DNA of 10,035 nucleotides from Auxenochlorella pyrenoidosa (lineage: Eukaryota > Chlorophyta > Trebouxiophyceae > Chlorellales > Chlorellaceae). The stretch covers positions 1,273,707 through 1,283,741 of the forward strand of contig KQ482063.1 of NCBI GenBank assembly GCA_001430745.1, given 5' to 3'. Position numbers and translations under genes: made by a program. The notes beneath the pieces were generated by a model. That model was not told the origin of the DNA and did no database searches. It worked only from the letters and a program-made list of their open reading frames with translations. Below are positions 1 to 7,088 of this stretch, piece after piece; within the stretch, counting starts at the first letter, position 1; every line of letters begins with the position of its first letter.

Positions 1-196
1 GGCGGGCGGGGCGGGGGGGGCGTGCCGGGGGCCTGAGCAAAGCAGAACCCCCGGGTGGCGCTCCTGCCGGGGGCTGAGCAGAACAGGGGCCTGGGTGGTG
101 CTCCCCAGACAGCATGCCACCAGTGCAAGCCTGCCCAGAAGCGGTACCGAGCAGAAGAGGGTGCATGCTGGCGCCGCCCCGCGGGCGCCCCCTCAC
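1..196 (-). other. Start of intron 13 of the S28 gene (or 3' flank)
   Basis: After the GTGAGG donor at 196 I find no segment that matches the S28 C-terminal blocks around the catalytic Asp and His, so the intron continues past the left edge. The stretch is very GC-rich and contains the imperfect direct repeat at 24-104. Confidence 0.6.
24..104. repeat. Imperfect direct repeat, two copies of about 40 bases
   Basis: Copy 1 (24-64) and copy 2 (66-104) both start GCCGGGGGC, share TGAGCA and AGAAC in the middle, and end GGGTGG(C/T)GCTCC. They differ by a few substitutions and two or three small indels. They lie in the putative intron 13 of the S28 gene and look like a decayed minisatellite. Confidence 0.75.
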
Positions 197-3100
197 ATGT
201 CGTTCACGCCGTCCTTGCTAAAAAGCTGGAACTGCTCGGTGCAGTACCTGACACGGGGCAGGAGGGGGCAGGGCGGCAAAGCGGAGACTGGCGCAGCAGC
301 CAAAACATGGTGTGGCAACCAACAAGCAGGAAGGGCAGGCAGGGTCGGCAAACGAGCGCAAGCAAACCGGTCTGGGGGAGGGCAAGCCAGGTCTGCCGCC
401 AGGCGATTGGCCCTCTGCGGCAACCGCAGTGCCTGCACACCCCTCCCTGCTGGGCCCGCCCTGTGCCTGCACAGGCCCACAGCAGGCATCTCACTGGTAG
501 CCCCAGAAGTCGGCATCCTCGTCTGCATGGGTGGAGAGGCAGGCAGAGGAGATCGCCAACAAGCCCATCCGAGCCTGGCCCGACTGTTGTGCTGTACACT
601 GTGCGGCATCGCCTGCATCGCCTGCTGCGCTGCATCGCCTGCCTGCATCCCCTTCCTTGCCTGCGGGCCCGCCCAGCCTAGGCCGTCCCCCGCTTCCCAT
701 AGCGTTCCTGCCTCCCAGCCCTCCTGGTTCCGCCCGCCCGCCCGCCCACCTGTCTCCGGGTTGGGCCCCTGCTTGAAGCTGAAGCAGGGCAGGTCTTGGG
801 TGTGGTTGTAAAACACGCCGATGGCGGACCGCAGCGCGCGCAGCAGGGCGGGGGGGTCGTCCCGCAGGCTCTCCTCAGCCAGGTGCTTGCAGGCGGCCCG
901 CACCGGGAAGGCGGGCAGCGGCGGCTGCGCGCCATTGCTGCGTGCAGGGCAGGGGCCGGGTGGGCGGGGGCGGGGCCGCGCCTTCAGGAACGAGAGCAGG
1001 CCACAGGGTCGGAGCAGGGCTGCAGCTCACAAGGGCAGGCATGCAGCTGGCGAGCTTTGGCAGGGCATTGCAGGTGCGCCGGGCTGAGCTCCGAGCCTCC
1101 TGCAGTCAGACCAGCCAATTCTCACACAATGTATGACGAGGGCCAGGGGTAGTCACCCATGGCCTGCGGGGGCAGACAGAGCAAGGCACAACGGCCAGTG
1201 TGAGAGAGGAGGGAGGGCTTGTGTGAAGCCCGCCTGGCTTGCACCAACGCCCTCCCAAGCCCAGCGGGTGCCCCGTGCCGTGAAATCCCAGTCCCGCAGC
1301 GCCCACAAACCAGCCTCCTCTAACCCTCCGCGCCCCCAACCCTGGGAGCCCCGTGCTCACACGGCTGGCACGAACGAACTCACCAGATAGTCCCAGGCCG
1401 AGGCCGCCCAGTCGCGCAGCCCCCGCACGTCAGCCTCGCCCTCCAGCGGAGACTCCTCACACAGCTGCAGGGCCTCCGCAATCACCCGCCGGCCCTTGCC
1501 TGCAGCACAGGCTGGCAGCCAACCCGCGGGATCGGCTTCCAGAGACAGCACTGTGCGCCAGCCAGCCAATGTGCACCACAGGCGCATGCCAGGCTAGACC
1601 CAGCAGAATGGGCGGCCCAGGACGTAGCCGGCGCCGTGGCGCCGTGCCGCCAGGTCCCTGCGAGTGTGCACCCGCCAGCCTGTGCTGCGCCCCTCCCCAC
1701 CTGTCTTCCCCAGGTGCATCAGCGCCTTCCAGGCCTCGCGCACGTTGGCCGCGCAGGCGGGGGCGCTGCCGCCCTCGGCCGAGGCGTCGCGCGTCACAAT
1801 CTTGGCAAAGGAGCCGTCGTCATAGGCGGGGCGCTCGCCCCGGTACGTCCAGATGGGGGCTGCGCCGCGCAAGGCAGGGCTCTGGGTGCAGACGTAAGGG
1901 ATGCGGCCAGGCTGGTGGCAACGCGCTTGGATGCCGAGGCCACGGTGCTGTGCGCACGTGACTTGGTCTGCCACGCGAGTTGCCGCCCCTGTCTGCGCCG
2001 ACAGCAGCACCCCTGTCCCCAGCGTGTGCATGCCCTTGCTGCCCTGGATTGTTGGGCACCCGCACAGCTGGACCAGCGCCTGCAGCGAGGGCCCACCTGA
2101 GCCAGCAATCACCCCGTCCACCAGGTGGGGGTACTTGCAGCGGAACCAGGTGCCCAGCATGCCGCCGTAGCTCCTGCAGAACAGGGAAAGGGTGGGGCAA
2201 GGGACCGGCAAGCGGTGGGCACCCAGCGCAGCCCGCCACAGCCGCCCAGGGCGCGTGCCTGTCTCGCAGCACCAGCCTTACGCAACGGCTGTTACGCCCT
2301 CCGCTGCGCTCTGCTCTGCCTTGACAACCGCCAAAAGTACGTGCCGCACGCACTGCACCACCAGCCCTTGCCAGCTCACCCTCCAAACCCGATGACAGGC
2401 ACATCGAGGTCCCCCAGCTGCTCCTTGAGCTCCCAGATGAGCGTGGCATAGTCTGCCATCGCCTGCCGCATGCCGGGGAGGGGCAACAAAGTCAGAGGAC
2501 AGGCTCAGCAGGGCAGCCTGGCCCTGGGCTCCGGCATCAGCGGAGGGCCATGCCGCAACGGCTTGCCAGGCACGGTTGAACGCACTGGGCGCGCGGGTGG
2601 CATGGCGCATGGCCACGTGGGCAGGGAGCAGCACCCGCCTGCTCGCTGGTTAGCCACTGCATGTTCTTGCGCAGCTCCTTGGGGGGGAAGGGCTTGGACT
2701 GGCCTGCAGCCGGCCAGGCAGGGGACAGGGCGTCGCGCTCGGAATTGGAAACGCCGGCAGAGGGGAGCCAGCTTCATGCGACGACACTGGCTGAGCGGCG
2801 GGCCGGCATAGACTGCCCTGCAGCCCACATCTGCCTATGGCTGGCGCCCACTGCAGCATGGCAGGGACTGCAGTGCATGCAGGGAGAGCAAACCTCCGTG
2901 CGCATGCCCCCCGCACCATGCCTCGCCCCCTCACCATAGTAACGGTGCTCAGCGAACACCAGAAGGGCGTTGTACTTTGGCGCAAGCTCCCACATGAGAC
3001 CTGTTGTGCAGAGCGGGCGCACAAACGGGTGGGCTGGCTTGGGGCTGAGCATCCGCGCTGGAATCGGAGCTCGATGAACCAAGCACATCACACAGGCAGG

Positions 3101-3926
3101 GCCCTGCACTTCCCTGCACACCACAGCTTATTGGGGCCCTGATAGCAGCAACTTGAGCGCCCAGGCAGCCCGGGCAGACCTGCGCCCGCAGCCTTCAGGG
3201 CAGCGTGCGCTCACCCGTGTTGTTCAGGTACAGCAGGACGTCGGCTTCGTTGCCTGCAAGGCGCGGCAGGCGGGGCGCGTGGGGGCAGGCTGTGGATGCT
3301 CCACACCTGGGCGGCCCCCGCGACTCTTCCCCTTTGATTGGATGCTTCTCGTCCACAGTGTGTGCGCATGAGAATTCTGAGGCATGCAAGAGGATGCAGG
3401 CGCTGCCACCTGGCTCCGCTGGATCCCCACCTCACCGATGTAGAAGAACACGGCCCCGCCTGCGCGCCAGTGCTTGTCACACGTGAAGTAGCGCTGCTTG
3501 AACTCCGTGGGGTTGGCCTCGCTGCAACGCGACAGAAACAAAGCAGAGTCATTCAACAGTTGCTGTCAGCGAAAATTAGGTGCATAAGGTCGTGGATGGT
3601 GACTGCAAGATGAGGTGGCGTATCGGCAACAGCAGTGGCGGCAACAGCAGTGGCGGCAGTGGCGGCAGCAAGCACTGCTTTCCGAGACGTCGAGCCATGG
3701 CCTGATCGGTATCGAACAATACTTTAAAGCACCTGAAGTGATCCAGGCGCGTTGGGCGCCACAGCTCTTTGCACTGAGAGATGAGGGGAGCAGGCTGGGA
3801 GAGTTTTGGCTGATCCCGGGGTCCTTTCGAGCCCCTCCACGGGCCCCTCGGCGGCACCCGGAAAGGGAGGCCTGCTGCCGCAAGCTGGACGGCGCCGAGC
3901 AGCGCTAAAAGTGCTAGGACCCTCAT
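197..3926 (-). CDS. Lysosomal Pro-X carboxypeptidase-like serine peptidase (family S28), 13 exons seen, 3' end beyond window
   Basis: This enzyme probably removes a C-terminal residue after proline in a vacuole or outside the cell. Exons, in reading order: 3926-3733, 3521-3436, 3253-3215, 3000-2935, 2703-2639, 2462-2380, 2173-2097, 1859-1701, 1499-1384, 1163-1126, 937-750, 522-495, 247-197. All join in frame and give about 397 residues; family members are usually near 490. The start ATG at 3926 opens a signal peptide (MRVLALLALLGAVQLAAAG). Landmarks follow in family order: RLDHF at 60-64, RYFTCDKHW at 75-83, FFYIGNEAD at 90-98, NNTGLMW at 104-110, AEHRYYG at 123-129, the nucleophile motif GGSYGG with Ser179, then GSAPIW, and FYNHT near 350-354. 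SAPIW and NNTGxMW fit the PRCP branch better than the DPP2 branch. Potential N-glycosylation sites are N104 and N352. The catalytic Asp and His lie beyond the left edge. Exon 13 ends AT|GTGAGG; without splicing it would stop directly after Met397. Exon 5 uses a GC donor. Confidence 0.9.
606..640. repeat. Short repeat of GCATCGCCT, three copies in an intron
   Basis: GCATCGCCT occurs at 606-614, 615-623 and 632-640, the first two in tandem. It lies in intron 11 of the S28 gene (523-749) and is probably slippage in a GC-rich intron. Confidence 0.7.
2463..2638 (-). other. GC-AG intron 5 of the S28 gene, with competing GT donor
   Basis: Joining GAGCAG|GCGGGT to GGCAG|GCGATGGC gives SEQ|AMADYATLIW, matching the conserved TSEQALADxA block of family S28. 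The only nearby GT (2634-2633) is four bases further on and would shift the frame with the same acceptor. No other nearby AG repairs the frame. A GC donor is therefore the simplest reading. Length is 176 bases. Confidence 0.75.
3624..3668. repeat. 15-base tandem repeat CGGCAACAGCAGTGG in intron 1 of the S28 gene
   Basis: Two perfect copies (3624-3638, 3639-3653) are followed by a shortened third unit (CGGCAGTGG, then CGGCAG). The array lies in intron 1 (3522-3732). The unit is a multiple of three, but I see no coding role for it here. Confidence 0.85.
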
Positions 3927-4152
3927 TCCAGGGCTTCCTCCAGCTGCAAGGCCTCTGTTCAAATCCTGCTGATCGATGGTAAGCTTTGCAGCAACGGCGC
4001 ATGGGCGTGGAAAAAGCCCTAGCTGTGGCGCGCTTTGCAACGGCAGCGCACATTTCTGCAGAGAGAAGACTAGGATTGTCAAGCGCAGGGCTCTCCAGGA
4101 TTGGCCGTGAAGCCCAGGCCAGTGTTGTTTGCGAGAATAGTGCCAAACACAG
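3927..4152. promoter_or_regulatory. Short intergenic region between membrane-protein stop and S28 start
   Basis: These 226 bases must hold the 3' UTR of the membrane-protein gene and the promoter and 5' UTR of the S28 peptidase gene, unless the 3' UTR overlaps the next gene. I see no TATA box, and no TGTAA signal on the minus strand. The region is less GC-rich than its flanks. The function is inferred from position only. Confidence 0.45.
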
Positions 4153-6039
4153 TCAGCGCCGTGCCCGAGCCTTCTTCTTGCCACCGCCCGCAAGCGTCTT
4201 GACTGCAGCCTGCGTGTTGGCGCCGCCCTTGCCGCCCGCAACCACCTGGCCGCGGCTGAGGAACTTGCTGGTCATCTCCAGGGCGGCGACCAGCCACTGC
4301 AACCAGTGGATAGAAGCAGCGTACTCAGGACGCTCTGACAGCAGCAGAGGCTGGCAAGGCGCAGCCGCAAGGAGCCACGCCAGGTCAGCATGGTCCACAC
4401 CTTGAGGTAGATGAGGAACTGCATCAGGCAGCCGGCCAGCATGACTATGCCGTAGACGCCGTTGAGCATGCCCATGCCCTCGGGCAGCTTCAGCCGCCAG
4501 ATGCTGCAGGCAGGGGGGGCACGACAAGGCATAGCCGGGGTCAAGTTGCAACCATGGGGCATGGCCCAGCTTTAACGCGTGCGGCTCGTCTGATCCTGGC
4601 CCAGAAGGGCCGCACTCACTTGTGCTGCCGGATCCACCAGTAGGCAAAGCCGGCGATGCCCGCCGCGCCCGCCGCCTGCACAAAGTGCGCCCCGACAAAG
4701 CCCAGCTGCAGCTTGAAGCGCAGCGCCCAGGGCGCGTCAAACGCGACGCAGAAGCGGCGCGCGCTGTCGGCCAGCGCCGCAACCGACAGCATCTGCTGCA
4801 CCGGCAGCAGCAGCAGCGAGAGGCGGCAGGGGTACAGCTGCAAAGGAGCCGGGGGGGGGGAGGGGGGGGGGGGGGGGGGCAGGCGGGGGCAGTGACTGGT
4901 TGGTTGGGTGCACGGCTGCAGAACTTGCAGGAGTGTGGGTTCTGAGTCTCAAGGTGCCAGCGCTTGCACAGCACCAAATGCATCACTCTGTAATGCAATG
5001 CATGCCACTCTGCTCGCGCTTGTACCAGCAGCGAGCCAGGGGGGAGGAGCCGGGGCTGCCAAGGCGTGCATGCCCCCTCACCAGGTATGCCACCGCCTGC
5101 AGCAGCACCACCACATCGTTCAGCAGCAGCATCTCGTTCCAGGGGCGCAGGAACTGCACATTCTTCTGCCTGCAGGTGCAGCCAGGCAGACAGGAGGACA
5201 AGGCGTCGCCGAATGCCCCCTCTGGCGCAGCGCCAGGCGAGCGCGGTGAACATGGTTGCAAGCTCGCGTGCATCATGCACCGCGCGTGCCGCTTGCTTGT
5301 AGCGCAGGCACTGTGCCGATGCTTCAGTGGTGCCTGCTGCCACGCCCTGCCGTGGCCTGCCGTGCCAACAGTGAACCTTGGGCCTTGTCCACCTCCACAT
5401 GCCCCCCTCACCACCACACGAGGTCGAAGAGCGCAAAGCCGGCGTGCATAATGAAGAGGCGCGCCGACACGTCGTCGTGGCAGAACAGCCGCTCCCCGCA
5501 GGTGCGGCCCAGCTGCTGGTGCACCGCGGCATAGGCGGCGGCCGCCAGCGCGAGCAGGGCGTGGGTCGCGGCGGTGGAGCTGCAGGAGGGGGGGAGCGTG
5601 CAGCAAGTCAAGCGGTAGGGAGGCTGGTCAGGGCTTGATAGAGGAGACTACTGTACAGGCTGCGGCACGCCGCATCTGCCCATGTGCTTGGCACCGTGCT
5701 GCACTGACCAGGGGGCCAGCTGAGCCAGCGTCGCAGGTTGGCATGAGCAACAGCGCGATGAGGTCTCGCTACCAGCCGCCGCCCGTCCCCACCGCACCCG
5801 TACTGAACCATCGCCTTGCCGCTGCGAGCCGTGATGGCGCCCTTGCGGTTGACCACCCGCATCGACAGGTAGGACACCGCGTTGAAGGCCACAAAGCAGG
5901 CAAACGTGAGCATGGGCGTCTGGCTGCGCAGCGCCAGCCAGGCCTCCTGGTCATCAGCAGTGAGCCACAGGTGGGCATGGGCGGGCGCGCTGCTGGCCGC
6001 CTTTGGCGCCTCGGCAGCAAAGAAGCCCTCCTCAGCCAT
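4153..6039 (-). CDS. Multi-pass membrane protein, family not recognised, 340 aa, 6 exons
   Basis: Exons, in reading order: 6039-5798, 5579-5412, 5169-5082, 4837-4620, 4503-4379, 4334-4153. Together they make 1,023 bases, a 340-residue protein plus TGA. The start is the first ATG in a good context (ACAATGGCT), and no upstream in-frame ATG competes. The N-terminus is Ala-rich, acidic and has no signal peptide. Hydrophobic segments lie at about 43-63, 83-101, 120-137 and 150-183 (probably one or two passes), with further ones in exons 4 (about 209-232) and 5 (about 250-275), and an amphipathic stretch in exon 6. The C-terminus is Gly/Lys/Ala-rich and ends KKKARARR, suggesting a cytosolic basic tail. 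Notable motifs are RLFIMHAGFALFDLVWW and FAYWWIRQH. I see no transporter signature. The motif order loosely recalls TLC-type (TRAM/LAG1/CLN8) proteins, but the usual His residues are not evident, so this is only a lead. The last intron is just 44 bases, so exon 6 is the least certain part. Confidence 0.75.
4335..4378 (-). other. Very short (44-base) intron of the membrane-protein gene
   Basis: The donor is ACCTGGC|GTGGCT (weak) and the acceptor GCTGTCAG|AGCGTCC. Removing it joins MLTW to QRPEYAASIHWLQWL and opens a 60-codon frame ending in a basic tail. Read without splicing, the exon continues as a Cys/Leu/Ser-rich stretch for 36 codons and stops at a TGA (4274-4272). The spliced reading looks more protein-like. 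At 44 bases this is far shorter than the 116 to 257 bases of every other complete intron here. Confidence 0.55.
4851..4879. repeat. Long G tract (G10-A-G18), C tract in the transcript
   Basis: On the minus strand this is C18-T-C10, ending 13 bases before the acceptor of exon 4 of the membrane-protein gene (exon starts at 4837). It thus takes the place of the polypyrimidine tract. The DNA could form G-quadruplexes, and the tract length is prone to slippage and sequencing error. Confidence 0.9.
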
Positions 6040-6720
6040 TGTACCGAGAGACGATTTGAGGTTTGTCAACTGGTGTTAGAGCTGCAAAATCAAGCGAGCA
6101 GGCGGGAGCAGCGTTGCACAGAGTGACTGGCCAGAGCGGGCAGCGGGAGCGAGGACAGCAGCGGCAGCGACGGAGGTAGCGGCGGATGAGGCCCAACGCT
6201 GCAAGTCCCCATTCAACACCACTAGCTGCGCTATCCAGCAAGCCACGAACCTGGAAAGGCAGCAAGCGCTTCAGTCAGCGGCCGCCCTCCCAGTTCTCGA
6301 TCACGTTCGGCCAACCACACTTGCCTGAGCAAAATTCACAACGATCAGGTCACTTGCAGCAAAGTTTGAGCCGTGATGGCGCGGGGCTGAGTTGCGAGCT
6401 TACGAGCGTGGCGCGATCTGGTGGAAATTGAATGTCTCAGTGGGTCAACGAGGCAGGAGGGTCTTTCGGTCTTCAAGCGGAGCCACCATTACAGCGGCAT
6501 GATTTGTTGCCATGCCCGCCGCCTCGCTGGCGCCACACCATGCCGCGGCTGTCCTCTTAGCGATCGCGTCAGGGAGCATGTTCTCCTTCACGACTGAGAA
6601 ACATGAAAAACACTGCAATAAAAACCATGTGGCTCTCCGCTAGCTTCCCAGGTTTTTATGCCTGCCCGGCTGCCCACACCGCCGACGGCGGGCGGTGCCC
6701 GACTGGAGCCCGTCCCCCAC
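6040..6720. other. Intergenic gap: 3' end of upstream transcript and promoter/5' UTR of membrane-protein gene
   Basis: I find no convincing coding sequence, RNA gene or mobile element here. The part nearest 6040 should be the 5' UTR and core promoter of the membrane-protein gene; no TATA box is evident. The stretch around 6290-6620 is visibly richer in A and T than the exons, as expected for intergenic DNA of a GC-rich alga. The candidate TGTAA signal at 6489-6493 lies inside. Confidence 0.6.
6489..6493 (-). terminator. Candidate TGTAA polyadenylation signal
   Basis: The minus strand reads TGTAA here, the usual green-algal poly(A) signal. It lies about 600 bases after the oligopeptidase B stop and about 230 after the stop of the Cys-rich frame, so it could end either transcript. 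It is a five-base match, and the only one I noticed in the gap. Confidence 0.35.
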
Positions 6721-7086
6721 TCAGCTTGCAGGCAGGGTGGAGCAGCAAAGCGCCTCGCGGCAGAAGCCGCAGGCCTGTGCGCAGCTCTGCTTCGAGAACT
6801 TTTCCAGCTTTGTGCAGGCCAGGCCGGCGCACTGAGGCAGCGTGTCCAGCGCCTGCGCATATTGCACACACTCAGGCTGCGGTTCCTGTGCAAACGAGGC
6901 TGAAGGAGTCCTCCAGTCCAGAAAACTTGCCGTTCCACACTCTAGCCCTTGCACTGGGCCTGCCTGGCAATCACTATGCACAGCAACGTCGCCAGCAAGG
7001 CAACGCAGCAACAGGATTTCAGTGTGTTTCCAGCAGGGGGCCTGCCTCGCTGCCTGGCGCTTCCCTGCCCTGCTTGCGAACAGCAT
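6721..7086 (-). CDS. Possible small Cys-rich protein with ShKT-like C-terminus (uncertain)
   Basis: This uninterrupted frame of 121 codons starts at an ATG two bases after the oligopeptidase B stop, in a different frame. Its first 70 residues look unremarkable and have no convincing signal peptide. The last 50 are cysteine-rich, with spacing C-x12-C-x4-C-x10-C-x3-C-x2-C and then a CC pair. The last four Cys of the six (C-x10-C-x3-C-x2-C, ending SCAQACGFC) match the ShKT domain, a small disulfide domain common in algal secreted proteins and prolyl 4-hydroxylases. The first Cys interval is longer than usual. The real protein could instead start with an AG acceptor near 6880-6905, with other exons upstream. 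A hydrophobic run in another frame (7021-6974) could be a secretion signal, but it has no ATG. The frame could also be chance within the 3' UTR. Confidence 0.3.
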   Translation of the reverse strand: MLFASRAGKRQAARQAPCWKHTEILLLRCLAGDVAVHSDCQAGPVQGLECGTASFLDWRTPSASFAQEPQPECVQYAQALDTLPQCAGLACTKLEKFSKQSCAQACGFCREALCCSTLPAS

Positions 7087-7088
7087 GC

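Noticed and set aside
55..811. Long plus-strand frames over the S28 gene
   Set aside because: They run through introns and exons alike, are rich in Pro/Arg/Ala as expected from GC-rich DNA, and show no family motif. The minus-strand exons explain the region.
3436..3521. Alternative exon 2 end with FFYIGEVG instead of FFYIGNEAD
   Set aside because: The G|GTGAGG donor restores the conserved GNEAD motif in the next exon; reading through gives GEVG and no consistent continuation.
3951..3980. GTTCAAATCC, which resembles a tRNA T-loop
   Set aside because: The flanking bases do not form the five-pair T stem, and no acceptor or anticodon arm fits upstream or downstream.
6560..6567. GCGATCGC palindrome, like the cyanobacterial HIP1 element
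   Set aside because: There is a single copy, and such a site is expected by chance in GC-rich DNA of this length.
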